DNA of 64,000 nucleotides from Brachyspira alvinipulli ATCC 51933 (lineage in GTDB: Bacteria; Spirochaetota; Brachyspiria; Brachyspirales; Brachyspiraceae): assembly GCF_000518245.1 (NCBI RefSeq), contig NZ_KI912403.1:62001-126000 (forward strand). Reading direction: 5' to 3'. Numbering within the stretch: position 1 is the stretch's first letter; each line of letters opens with the position of its first letter. The translations under genes were made by a program, and so were the position numbers. Shown here piece after piece: positions 28,321 to 37,442 of the stretch. The notes under the pieces were generated by a model. It saw nothing but the letters and a program-made list of their open reading frames with translations, made no database searches and had not been told where the DNA came from.

Positions 28321-29103
28321 TTGATAAAAAATAATAAAGCATTTTTACTTTCATATAATCAATATAAAACCTCTTCAATAATAGCATCATTTCTAACAGA
28401 TAATTCAATACTTCAGGCTATATGTTATAAAGCTAAAAAAGATTCAAAAGCATTCGGTTCAGATTTAGAAAGTATATCCAAGCTAAGCATAAGTATTTAT
28501 GAAAAAAAACAGCCTCAATTATCAATATTAAAAGAATCATCAATTATAAAAAATTATTCAATATTAGAAAAATCCATATATTCATCTCTAGCTGTATTCT
28601 ATATAAGAGAAATTATGCTTTATTGCGGCAAAGATTTTGACAGCAGATATTTTATTTTAATGGAAAAGATTTTAGATGCATTAGAAAATTTAGAAGAAAC
28701 ATTTAATAGCGATGAAGGAAGAAAAAAAAAATATATTGATATTTTAATTACAGCATTTGAAATGAAAATTCTTTATATAGCAGGAATATCTCCTCATTTA
28801 GATAAATGTGTTTTATGTGAAAGTGATAATGCTTTATTTTATTCTATAAGTGAAGGAGGACTAATATGCAATAAATGCAAAAACATAATAAGAGACTCTA
28901 TAAATATAACAGAAAATGATAGAAATTTTATGAGAATTATAAAGCATACTGCATTAATAGAGCTATTTCATAATAATGAGATAGAAAATATATATGACAA
29001 TTCAAAAGATAATGTTAAAGATATAATGAATAAATCATTGTTTAATCATATAAATAGAAATATAAAAAGTAAAAAAGTATTGGAAGAAATTTTATTTAGT
29101 TAA
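28321..29103 (+). CDS. recO: DNA repair protein RecO
   Basis: 260 residues. The N-terminal OB-fold region (FLLSYNQYKTSSIIASFLTD) fits RecO, and the zinc site is visible as CVLCESDNAL and CNKCK with four cysteines (about residues 161-182). RecO loads RecA onto gapped DNA together with RecR. The start is TTG at 28321 after AAGGAA (28310-28315); no in-frame ATG is better placed. The 3' end overlaps the convergent HAD gene by 12 bases. Confidence 0.85.
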   Translation: MIKNNKAFLLSYNQYKTSSIIASFLTDNSILQAICYKAKKDSKAFGSDLESISKLSISIYEKKQPQLSILKESSIIKNYSILEKSIYSSLAVFYIREIMLYCGKDFDSRYFILMEKILDALENLEETFNSDEGRKKKYIDILITAFEMKILYIAGISPHLDKCVLCESDNALFYSISEGGLICNKCKNIIRDSINITENDRNFMRIIKHTALIELFHNNEIENIYDNSKDNVKDIMNKSLFNHINRNIKSKKVLEEILFS

Positions 29104-29757
29104 TATGCTCAAAATTTCTTCAGAATTATTAACTATATAAACAGCATTTTCAAACTCTTCTTCACTTCCGAATCCATATCTTACAGCTATAGAATCTATA
29201 CCAACATTTTTGGCAGCATCAATATCATCAATTCTATCCCCTATCATAATTGTTTTACTCTTATCAAAATCTTCTTTTTCAATGGCTTCTTTTAATACAT
29301 CCAATTTATTTTTTATTTGTCCGCCTATAACAGGAGCATAAAAACCGCTAAAAAATTTTATAATATCAAAATGATCTATTATTTTTAATGCTAATTCTTT
29401 AGGCTTAGCAGTTGCTAAAAATATTTTATAATCATTTTCAAAAAGTGTTTTAATTAAATCATATATTCCATCATAAAGAGTGCAGTTGAATAATCCTCCA
29501 TTATCATTATAATCTTCTCTATAAAATTTAATAAACTCAATAGATAATTTTTCATCATTATAGCAATATTTTATAAAACTATCGCTAAGAGAAGGTCCTA
29601 TAAATTTTCTAAGTGTATCATTACTTGGAATATTAATATTTAATTTATATAATTCATTAAGTTTTTTAATAGAATATACAACAGCATTGGTTATGGATAA
29701 AGCCGAATTTGTAATTGTGCCATCAAGATCGAAAAGTATATTATTATATTTACTCAT
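29092..29757 (-). CDS. HAD-family hydrolase (phosphoglycolate phosphatase-like)
   Basis: 221 residues. HAD motif I FDLDGTITNS is at residues 9-18, motif II Thr in LATAKP (about 115), motif III Lys nearby, and motif IV IGDRIDDIDAA (about 172-182). The cap lies between motifs I and II, as in Gph/PgpB-like phosphatases. The substrate cannot be told. The start lies 2 bases after the NIF3-like gene, so it is the last gene of the long minus-strand operon that starts with fliP. Confidence 0.85.
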   Translation of the reverse strand: MSKYNNILFDLDGTITNSALSITNAVVYSIKKLNELYKLNINIPSNDTLRKFIGPSLSDSFIKYCYNDEKLSIEFIKFYREDYNDNGGLFNCTLYDGIYDLIKTLFENDYKIFLATAKPKELALKIIDHFDIIKFFSGFYAPVIGGQIKNKLDVLKEAIEKEDFDKSKTIMIGDRIDDIDAAKNVGIDSIAVRYGFGSEEEFENAVYIVNNSEEILSILTK

Positions 29758-29759
29758 AA

Positions 29760-30725
29760 TTATTTGTTAACAAATATGTACCCAGAAGCAGGAATTATTT
29801 TGAAATCTTCTTTCGTTTTTTCTTTCACAGCTTTAAATAATAAATTAATACCTAAACTATCGCTTGACATGTGACCAGCACATACTACATTAATATAATA
29901 TTTTCTGCATTCATCAAGAAGTTTATCAGATATATTCATTACAATTATAGTTCCTACACCCGCTTTAGATAGAGCTTCTATCATAGTAAAATCAAAAGAA
30001 GCACCTCCTGTCATATCTACAATAATTTTACCAACTTTAGAATTATTAGATCCATTGAATATTTTAGGAGGATTATAACGCATAGCAGATATTTTATATT
30101 CTTCTATTGTATATAAAATATCAATTATATCAGATAATTTATTTGGTTTTTCTATTTTCATTTTTTCAGTTAAAAAACTTTCAACAAAATTATCAGCAAC
30201 AGTATGCATGCACATATAATTTAATTTAAGAAGTTTCGCAGCATCAACATCCCTAAAATGATTTGCACCGAAAACTGAACGGCTTACTTCATTAAGTCTT
30301 TTATTACTTAAAGCCTCAGATACATTTATAGGCACATCATGTAAAGCATTCTTATCCGACTGCATAGATATAACATCATAAAAATTAACAAAACCATAAC
30401 CGTTAGGATGATGACTAATAACCAAATCTATATTAGTGTTTTTTTCATTAAGCCTATCAGCAAGTAAAAGCTCCGGCGTCTGCATGTCTATACCGCATAA
30501 AATATTATTGATATTTTTATCTTCTGCAATATTTAATACTCTAGTATCAGAATATGGATTAAAAAGCTTATCTTTATCAAAGTATTCCTTTTTCTTATCA
30601 TCTAATCTGTCATATTCTTTTTTTACACTTTCTAATTCTTTTTCTACTAAATTTCTTCCTCTAGGATCAGCATCAATACCGCATTCAATTACCGAAATAT
30701 AAAATTCTTTTATACTTAAAGACAT
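29760..30725 (-). CDS. NIF3-like protein
   Basis: 321 residues. The stretch LVISHHPNGYG (about residues 101-111, paired His) and the late CAGHMSSDSLGINLL (His and Asp near the C-terminus) match the metal-binding ends of the NIF3/YqfO fold. The beginning is longer than usual and contains a charged helical stretch (about residues 22-50). Biochemical role of the family is not settled. It is downstream of fapA by 13 bases and so part of the flagellar transcript, though no flagellar role is known. Family assignment moderate. Confidence 0.65.
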   Translation of the reverse strand: MSLSIKEFYISVIECGIDADPRGRNLVEKELESVKKEYDRLDDKKKEYFDKDKLFNPYSDTRVLNIAEDKNINNILCGIDMQTPELLLADRLNEKNTNIDLVISHHPNGYGFVNFYDVISMQSDKNALHDVPINVSEALSNKRLNEVSRSVFGANHFRDVDAAKLLKLNYMCMHTVADNFVESFLTEKMKIEKPNKLSDIIDILYTIEEYKISAMRYNPPKIFNGSNNSKVGKIIVDMTGGASFDFTMIEALSKAGVGTIIVMNISDKLLDECRKYYINVVCAGHMSSDSLGINLLFKAVKEKTKEDFKIIPASGYIFVNK

Positions 30726-30738
30726 ATAAACCTCTTAA

Positions 30739-32727
30739 TTATTCCTCTCCATCAACTTTTTTATCATTTTTAGGTTCGCCTCTATATTTTTCTGTTTGAA
30801 TCATTCCGCCTTCTTCAAAGAAAGTAATAGATTTATAGCTTTGTCTTATAGAAAACTCAGCACTTCCTATAGTTAATTGTACTCCAGGAAGCATCTCTTT
30901 ACCCGCACTTACAGTAGATTCAACTTTTTCAACTTCCATTTCCTGAACCAAAGCCTCTCTATTTAATACAACTTCTTCTCTTCTGCTTATAGCCTGTTCT
31001 AACTGCTCTTTGTAACTTTGTAATTGTTCTTTTTTCTCATCGTCCAATTTCTTGAGTTTAGCAGCTTGTTCTATAGACTTAATATTTCTTTCCGTTTCTT
31101 CAATAGAAATATCAAGTTCTTCTTTTTCTTTATCTAAATCATCAACAGCACGTCTTTTAGCAGGACTAATACCTGTTTCAATTAAAGTTTTAGCACCGGC
31201 TTGGGAACCTAATACCTTACCATTAACCTCAACTAAAGCTCTAAGTCTTCCGCCGCTTGCAGAAGCTCTCTTACCTATAAGTATTATTCTATTATCAGAA
31301 TCAATATTAGAATTAAGTATCGCCTCAGTAACAACAACATTATTTCCAGCTTGAACATTAGAGAATTGTATAAATTTGGCAATAACATCTCCTCCAGCTT
31401 TTACGAAACTATTTTCATTACCTTGTATACCAAGTTTAACCATAATGTCACCCTTAGCTTCCAAGTCACATTTTCCAACTGTTCCATGAACATCTATATT
31501 TCCTTCTGCTTTAACAGAATAATTATCACTTACACTTCCTTTAACAACAACACTTCCTATAAAATTGATGTTTCCTGTTTCAGGTCCAACATCTCCAGAT
31601 ACTTCAAATATAGGTTCAACACTAAGAAGTTTTCCTTTTAGAACAACCTGACCGTTTATAGAAGAAATTATAAACTCTTTATCATCTGATAATTCAACAT
31701 TATCACCTAAAACTTCTTTAATATCTATATCTTTACCAGGTTTTGTCTCTATTTTTAGACCAAGTACTGTTCTTCCTGTTTCTCCGTCTGTTGCAGGTAA
31801 TTTTCTAGCTAATTTTTGTCCCTGCTCAACATTTTCAACTATACTTAAATCTTTATAGTCAATACTTTGATCCTCAGCTATATATTTAGGTATAACTTTC
31901 TTATTTACATTAACTAAATATTCTATCTTAGCATTCTGACCATTAACAGGAGGACGTCCTTCAGCAGCAAGTATTGGTACATTAAAAGTTCCTTCTTCTA
32001 AACATCTTGCAACATTTTCTTCTTGGAATCCAAAAGTAATACTGCTGTTTTCCAACAATTCTTTTACATCCTGCAAATCCATTTCCCTTCCGCCTCTGGT
32101 AGGTTTTGTAACTGTAACATAAGCACGCATTTTATCATCACTGATAGTATAACTTATCTTAGCATTGTTGGCAGACTTTGATACATCCCATTCAGCAATT
32201 TTTTCATATACCCCAGTTTGTTCATGAAGCATTTTTTTGGCAAGATGTGAGTCATATTCTTTTATACCAGCATCTATCAATTTTCTTTCCAAGTCCATCA
32301 TATCCTCAACTCTTTTGCCTTCAGCAACCGGAGGTACAACTTTTAAGAATACTCCATCTCTCTTAACTCTTACAACTATTTCTGTATCTTTATTAAATAC
32401 CATTTTCTCCTGAGTATTCTCTCCAACATCTCCTGTTGTATAATCAACTCCTGAACCAAAAGCAATATTGGATCTTTCATATATAATATGAGTATATCTT
32501 ACAAGGAAAGGTTTAGCCCCTATATTAAAAAATCCTTTGCTTCCCTCTTCAAGTACTTTATAGCTTAATTCATATATAGGGCATTGAAATATAGCAGCTG
32601 CTTCCTGCATACCTCTCTCTAAAGAACTAACATATAAATCAACAGAACGTGTATTTTTATTATTATAAACTTTCTTATAAAAATCACTTTCCAATATTTT
32701 TCTTTTTAATTCATTCATAAAAATCAC
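30739..32727 (-). CDS. FapA-family (DUF342) protein
   Basis: 662 residues. The central part is the glycine-rich beta-helix of DUF342/FapA: GSVVVKGSVSDNYSVKAEG, then IDVHGTVGKCDLEAKGDI (about residues 390-450). It is followed by a coiled coil (about 540-600) and a short C-terminal beta segment. The N-terminal 100 residues resemble a Jag-like domain (ISSLERGMQEAAAIF... type helix, YELSYKVLEEGSKGFFNIG). Members accompany flagellar genes and FapA controls FlhF-dependent polar placement in Vibrio. Located directly downstream of the flagellar sigma factor. Confidence 0.8.
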   Translation of the reverse strand: MIFMNELKRKILESDFYKKVYNNKNTRSVDLYVSSLERGMQEAAAIFQCPIYELSYKVLEEGSKGFFNIGAKPFLVRYTHIIYERSNIAFGSGVDYTTGDVGENTQEKMVFNKDTEIVVRVKRDGVFLKVVPPVAEGKRVEDMMDLERKLIDAGIKEYDSHLAKKMLHEQTGVYEKIAEWDVSKSANNAKISYTISDDKMRAYVTVTKPTRGGREMDLQDVKELLENSSITFGFQEENVARCLEEGTFNVPILAAEGRPPVNGQNAKIEYLVNVNKKVIPKYIAEDQSIDYKDLSIVENVEQGQKLARKLPATDGETGRTVLGLKIETKPGKDIDIKEVLGDNVELSDDKEFIISSINGQVVLKGKLLSVEPIFEVSGDVGPETGNINFIGSVVVKGSVSDNYSVKAEGNIDVHGTVGKCDLEAKGDIMVKLGIQGNENSFVKAGGDVIAKFIQFSNVQAGNNVVVTEAILNSNIDSDNRIILIGKRASASGGRLRALVEVNGKVLGSQAGAKTLIETGISPAKRRAVDDLDKEKEELDISIEETERNIKSIEQAAKLKKLDDEKKEQLQSYKEQLEQAISRREEVVLNREALVQEMEVEKVESTVSAGKEMLPGVQLTIGSAEFSIRQSYKSITFFEEGGMIQTEKYRGEPKNDKKVDGEE

Positions 32728-32732
32728 CTATA

Positions 32733-33551
32733 TTATAATAATTGTTTTTTTATCTCTGAAAGAGAGCATCTTAATTCCTGTATAGCTTTAGTATGCAGTT
32801 GTGATATTCTACTCTCTGAAACCTCTAAAACTCTGCCTATTTCTTTTAATGTAAGATCATCATAATAATATAATATCAAAACCTGCTTTTCTTTTTCAGG
32901 CAGTCTCTTTAATGCAGCAACTATCTTATTTTTAACATCTTCTCTTTCTGCTAAATATTCAGGATTAGTTTTATCATTAGATTTCAAAGTATCTATAACA
33001 GATATTTCATCGGAATCATCTCCTACATACCAAACATCGCTTAAAGAAGTAGGAGAAGCCTCTATATATCTTTTCATAGTTTCATTATATTTACTCATAG
33101 TAATGCCTAACATATCTGCTATCTCCTGCGGTTTTATATTTCTGCTAAGTCTAGCTTCAAGTATTTCTCTTGCTTTTTCTATTTCTTTTACATCTTTACG
33201 TATAGATCTAGGGAGATAATCTAATTTTCTAAGCTCATCATATATAGCTCCCCTAATCCTAGTAACAGCATAAGTTTTAAATTTAATATCCCTATTGGGA
33301 TTATATTTATCAATAGCATCCATCAAACCAAAAGTACCAAATCCTACTAAATCTTCAAATTCAATATGTTTATGAGAGCCCATCTTTACAGATACCTTGC
33401 TAGCAACATACTTTACCAATGGAGAATACTTAATGATCAATGCTTCCCGTATAAAAGGTGACTGAGTTTTTTTAAACTCCACCCAGTGTTCCTGCTCATT
33501 TTCATTAGTAATATTTGGTATTTTATCTTTGTCTTTCTTATTCATTTTCAT
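32733..33551 (-). CDS. fliA: Sigma-28-type RNA polymerase sigma factor (WhiG/FliA)
   Basis: 272 residues. Region 2 shows as FEDLVGFGTFGLMDAIDKY and FKTYAVTRIRGAIYDELR, followed by LDYLPRSIRK; region 3 by IKPQEIADMLGITMSKYNE; region 4 by LPEKEKQVLILYYYDDLTL, then the helix-turn-helix LKEIGRVLEVSESRISQLH. This is the sigma factor for late flagellar and chemotaxis genes. Its position after fleN and before fapA is the usual spirochaete arrangement. No anti-sigma FlgM gene is seen in the window. Confidence 0.92.
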   Translation of the reverse strand: MKMNKKDKDKIPNITNENEQEHWVEFKKTQSPFIREALIIKYSPLVKYVASKVSVKMGSHKHIEFEDLVGFGTFGLMDAIDKYNPNRDIKFKTYAVTRIRGAIYDELRKLDYLPRSIRKDVKEIEKAREILEARLSRNIKPQEIADMLGITMSKYNETMKRYIEASPTSLSDVWYVGDDSDEISVIDTLKSNDKTNPEYLAEREDVKNKIVAALKRLPEKEKQVLILYYYDDLTLKEIGRVLEVSESRISQLHTKAIQELRCSLSEIKKQLL

Positions 33552-33577
33552 AATAATTCACTCTATTATCAATTAAT

Positions 33578-34207
33578 TTACTTATTCTCTTTCTCATCTT
33601 TCGCTATCATAGTTCTAACAGCTTTAGCTACTTTTTCAGGATCCTCATGAACTTCTTTAATTATTTCACTATCTTTTACCTTTTTATCTGGGAACATACT
33701 GCTGCTTGAAGAACTATAACTTGTTGGTGAAGTATTTGTGTTTGAACTTCCAAAAACAATACTTCCTATATCATCAGTGGAATTATGATAATCCACTTTC
33801 TGATTTTTATCAATATTAGGAACAGTATTTGATATAGGGTCAGTATTAATGTTTATATCACTGTTACTTGAAGCATCATTTGGCAAAATAGTATCATTAG
33901 GATTTTCATATCCTGCCATAGTATTATCATCTATAGCACCATAATCTATATCTGAATTTGATGAAGGAGCTGCTGATTCATTTATAACATCTCCTAAATA
34001 CTTTTTTAATACCATTCCAATTAAAAATAATATTCCTGATGTTATAATAGCAGAAATAATAGCTTTCACAATAGAAATATCCACTCTATTTTTATAAAGA
34101 ATAGAAAGTATAAGTGTTATTATAAATGATAAACCTATTATTATTCCAGCCAATTTACCAAAATTAGTAGAAAAATACTGTTTAACCTTTTCAACTATAT
34201 TATTCAT
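33578..34207 (-). CDS. Membrane protein of the flagellar operon, unknown function
   Basis: 209 residues. Two membrane segments (LAGIIIGLSFIITLILSILY, about residues 18-38, and IVKAIISAIITSGILFLIGM, about 46-66) are followed by a low-complexity Ser/Asn/Asp-rich tail and a charged end (EKVAKAVRTMIAKDEKENK). Spirochaete flagellar operons often hold an unassigned membrane protein between fleN and the sigma factor, and this one occupies that place. No family motif recognised. Spacing of 33 and 26 bases to its neighbours suggests co-transcription. Confidence 0.7.
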   Translation of the reverse strand: MNNIVEKVKQYFSTNFGKLAGIIIGLSFIITLILSILYKNRVDISIVKAIISAIITSGILFLIGMVLKKYLGDVINESAAPSSNSDIDYGAIDDNTMAGYENPNDTILPNDASSNSDININTDPISNTVPNIDKNQKVDYHNSTDDIGSIVFGSSNTNTSPTSYSSSSSSMFPDKKVKDSEIIKEVHEDPEKVAKAVRTMIAKDEKENK

Positions 34208-34240
34208 GATTACCTCTAATATTTTATAACAATTGCATTA

Positions 34241-35104
34241 TTATTTTTTACTAACAAATGATAATAAAGATTCAACAAAACCGCCAAAACCTTTTATATC
34301 TCTGCCGTCATCATACTCCATATCTATTATCTTTTTAGCAATATTATATATAGATATAGATGCATGACATTTATTATCATATTGATAAAAAGGAAGCTGC
34401 TGCGAAACAGCATAAGGTATAGTTTTATCCTCTAAAATATGTCCTAAATATTTAATATCCATATCTAAATATTTTTTGCTAGTCATTATAATTTTATCAC
34501 CAACTTCCTTACCTTCAGAAGCCTTAGTAACTCTATTAACTAATATTTTTATATCAGCATTGGCATTTTCAGGAGCTATTGATTTTATAACTCCATAGGC
34601 ATCCAATATAGCTGTAAGCTCAGGAGTTGTAACAACAATACTTTCATCTGATGAAAGTAAAAAGTACAAAACTGTATCCGATATTCCAGCTCCTGTATCC
34701 ACTATAACTATATCAGCATCATTCAAAGAATCCATACTATTAACTAATTTGCTTAAAGCTCTTCCAGAAAGATTGGCTAAAGAAGAAAATCCCGAAGCAC
34801 CAGCAATATATCTTATTCCATAATTAGTTTCAAGTATAACTTCATGCAGTTTTTTTACACCTTTTATCACATGATATAAATTATATTCAGGCATATTTCC
34901 AAGTATTACATTAACATTACCTAGTCCAAGATCTGCATCTATTAAAAGCACATTTTGTCCCAATTGCTGCAATGCTATTGATAAATTAATTGCAATATTT
35001 GTTTTACCAACACCGCCTTTGCCGCTGGCTATACTAATGATACGCTGAGGACGTTTATCTTTAACACCCATCATCTTTCTTAATTCATCTGCTTGATCTT
35101 TCAT
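34241..35104 (-). CDS. flhG: FleN/FlhG (YlxH) MinD-like ATPase
   Basis: 287 residues. The deviant Walker A SGKGGVGKTNIAINLS (about residues 27-42), switch segment LIDADLGLGNVNVILG and VDTGAGISD (about 145) identify a ParA/MinD ATPase of the FlhG type. It controls flagellar number and placement together with FlhF, whose gene is just upstream (43-base gap). The N-terminal ADELRKMMG is similar to the FlhG activation helix that stimulates FlhF GTPase. Complete. Confidence 0.9.
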   Translation of the reverse strand: MKDQADELRKMMGVKDKRPQRIISIASGKGGVGKTNIAINLSIALQQLGQNVLLIDADLGLGNVNVILGNMPEYNLYHVIKGVKKLHEVILETNYGIRYIAGASGFSSLANLSGRALSKLVNSMDSLNDADIVIVDTGAGISDTVLYFLLSSDESIVVTTPELTAILDAYGVIKSIAPENANADIKILVNRVTKASEGKEVGDKIIMTSKKYLDMDIKYLGHILEDKTIPYAVSQQLPFYQYDNKCHASISIYNIAKKIIDMEYDDGRDIKGFGGFVESLLSFVSKK

Positions 35105-35147
35105 AACATACCCTTAATGTTGTTTATCATTTTTTAATAAAATCATT

Positions 35148-37151
35148 TTATATTTTTCCAAATAATCCTTCAATTAACTTATATCCATATTTCTTAGCAG
35201 TAGATATATCTTTAGGAACACCCTGACCATGTGTAATATAAGTAATAGGCAATTTCTTTTTAATTATAGCACATATCGATGAAGCCAAATAATCTGTTTC
35301 ATCAACTTTTGTTAATATAACACCTTTATAATTTGTAGGTTTAAATGCATTCAATATTTTTACCGCATCTTTATATTTAGCTGTAGAACTCATAACAAGC
35401 TGAATATCCATGTCAAATCTTCCTACTGTAGTAAAATATTTTGACATAGCAACTATATCCTCAGCACCTTTAGGAGAACGTCCCATAGTGTCTATAAATA
35501 ATAAAGATGAATTGTCCATTTTTCTAATTTCAGCCCTTAATGCTTCAGGAGTACTTGCACTTGTAAATGGAACTTTCATTATGCTGGCATACCTTTGAAG
35601 CTGATCAACAGCAGCTATTCTGTAATTATCTATAGTTACAAATGAAACTTTTTTACCAGATTTCATATGCTGAGCTGCTATTTTAGGTATTGTTGTAGTT
35701 TTTCCAACTCCTGTAGGTCCTACAAATACTATAATTTTCTTTTTTACTCCTATGTCTATACCATTTGATAATATCAATCTCTCAGAAAAATATTTTTCAA
35801 CCTCTTCTAAAATTACATCTTTTGATTGAAAAAATCTGGCATTGCTTGAAGTTAATAAATATTCTCTTAAGTCTAATAAAATCTCTTCAGGGAATTCTCT
35901 ATTTCTTAAATAGTTAAAACTCTCTTCCATTCCATCAGCAACATTAACTTCAGAATCATTTTCCATATTATTTTCAAAATAATTTCTTATTCTATTGCTG
36001 CTTTTTTTATCTCTAGGTTCTCTAGTTAAATTATTTTCTTCTCTAAACTCTTTTATCTCATCTATAGAATCTTGTATATCATTTTCTTCATCGTTGAATG
36101 CATTGTCATTATATTCTGTTTTCTGATGATATGCATTATCATTAAATCTATCATTTATATTATTGGAGTTATAATTTTTGTTTAAATTTATATTTGGTAT
36201 ACTATTTTCCAAATATTCTTTTACCATATCTTTTATTTGTTCTTGAACTAATCTCTTAACATTTTCATCTATAGAACTATTAAGCTGAGAATTATTATAT
36301 GTATTATTCACAGCATTATTAATATTACTATGAACATTAGTATTCATACTGTTCATAAAACTATTGCTAGAAAAATTACTGTAATTATTGATTGGAGAAA
36401 AGCTATTATTAGTATTATTGGAAGTATAAGCAGAATCAGCCGACATTCCATTTCCCATATTTGCAAATATAGAATTTGAAAATGCAGAATTAGAATATTG
36501 AGAATTATTAAAGTTAGGCAAAGGAGTAAAATTATCATTACTTCTTTCAATACTGCTTCTTTCTATATTATTGTTATTTCTATCTAAATTATTAGCACTA
36601 TTAATATTAAAACTTGTATTATTATTTTCTGTATATGCAGAAGTATTGCTAATATCTGTATTATCATTTTTATTAGAAAACTCATCAGCAAAACCTAATT
36701 CCTCTGCATTTTCTTCTTTGTTATTAAAAGCAGGTGTATCCAATGCAGGAGAAGTATTTGTATTTACCTTGTTTGCATTTCTCTTTTTTAAATCCTCTTT
36801 TAATCTTCTGCTTATTGAAGCTATTCTATCAGCCATTTCACTTGCATCAATAGCTTCTGTACCATGCTTTTTCATCTCTATTCTATCACTTAAAAGTTTG
36901 CTTCTATGCATACCATCATCTTCTTCGTCATAAGAAGATCTATTTTCATCAGAATTGTTATTTTTTCTATCATATATAGAGTTGTTAAGCATTATTCTAA
37001 GTTCATGCTCTGTTTTCATTCCTAAACCCAAAAAACCGCCCACTTTAATATCTCTGCTTGTCAATATAACAAAATTACCGCCATACTCTACCCTAGCTTT
37101 AGCAAAAGCATCAGTTTTATCCTTCCCTCTAATAGTGCGTATGTCTACCAT
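35148..37151 (-). CDS. flhF: Flagellar GTPase FlhF
   Basis: 667 residues, far longer than the usual 370-450. The N-terminal domain (residues 1-53, YGGNFVILTSRDIKVGGFLG) is followed by a charged stretch, an Asn/Ser-rich low-complexity segment (about residues 115-345), an acidic/Arg stretch, then the SRP-type GTPase: VGPTGVGKTTTIPKIAAQH (G1, about 481-499), FIDTMGRSP (G3) and ILTKVDETDYL (G4). FlhF directs where flagella are built at the pole. Its neighbours flhA, the mini FlhF-N protein and flhG fit. The long Asn-rich insert is unusual; the frame is intact. Confidence 0.93.
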   Translation of the reverse strand: MVDIRTIRGKDKTDAFAKARVEYGGNFVILTSRDIKVGGFLGLGMKTEHELRIMLNNSIYDRKNNNSDENRSSYDEEDDGMHRSKLLSDRIEMKKHGTEAIDASEMADRIASISRRLKEDLKKRNANKVNTNTSPALDTPAFNNKEENAEELGFADEFSNKNDNTDISNTSAYTENNNTSFNINSANNLDRNNNNIERSSIERSNDNFTPLPNFNNSQYSNSAFSNSIFANMGNGMSADSAYTSNNTNNSFSPINNYSNFSSNSFMNSMNTNVHSNINNAVNNTYNNSQLNSSIDENVKRLVQEQIKDMVKEYLENSIPNINLNKNYNSNNINDRFNDNAYHQKTEYNDNAFNDEENDIQDSIDEIKEFREENNLTREPRDKKSSNRIRNYFENNMENDSEVNVADGMEESFNYLRNREFPEEILLDLREYLLTSSNARFFQSKDVILEEVEKYFSERLILSNGIDIGVKKKIIVFVGPTGVGKTTTIPKIAAQHMKSGKKVSFVTIDNYRIAAVDQLQRYASIMKVPFTSASTPEALRAEIRKMDNSSLLFIDTMGRSPKGAEDIVAMSKYFTTVGRFDMDIQLVMSSTAKYKDAVKILNAFKPTNYKGVILTKVDETDYLASSICAIIKKKLPITYITHGQGVPKDISTAKKYGYKLIEGLFGKI

Positions 37152-37212
37152 TTTTTTACTCCTGTAATCATCTTATAAAATTTTATATCTTAATAATTTA
37201 TCTTAATAATAT

Positions 37213-37386
37213 TTAATACTGTTCCAATACGCCGATAGATACTTCAAACTCTTTTTTAATCATGCCGAAAATATTTTTTCTTTTGCTTTCTCTCACGCTA
37301 ATGATAAAATAACTTTCACCATATTTATCTCTAGCCTGTTTTTCAATTTCTTCTCTGTTTTTTCCAAATATTTTAATAGTTTTCAT
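37213..37386 (-). CDS. Stand-alone FlhF/Jag-type N-terminal domain protein
   Basis: 57 residues, between flhA and flhF on the same strand, with GGAG seven bases before the ATG. The sequence follows the N-terminal domain of the neighbouring FlhF: IFGKNREEIEKQARDKYGES against IRGKDKTDAFAKARVEYGGN, then YFIISVRESKRKNIFGMIKK against FVILTSRDIKVGGFLGLGMK. This is the Jag-N-like fold that also precedes GTPase or KH domains elsewhere. There is no GTPase part. Gaps of 56 and 61 bases place it in the operon. Probably a real gene that routine calling would miss; role unknown. Confidence 0.75.
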   Translation of the reverse strand: MKTIKIFGKNREEIEKQARDKYGESYFIISVRESKRKNIFGMIKKEFEVSIGVLEQY

Positions 37387-37442
37387 AGTTATAACTCCAA
37401 ATATTAATATTTATATCTTAATTACTCTTTAAAAGAGATATT

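Noticed and set aside
31052-31641. Plus-strand frames opposite fapA
   Set aside because: Shadows of the fapA coding sequence without start signals or family similarity.
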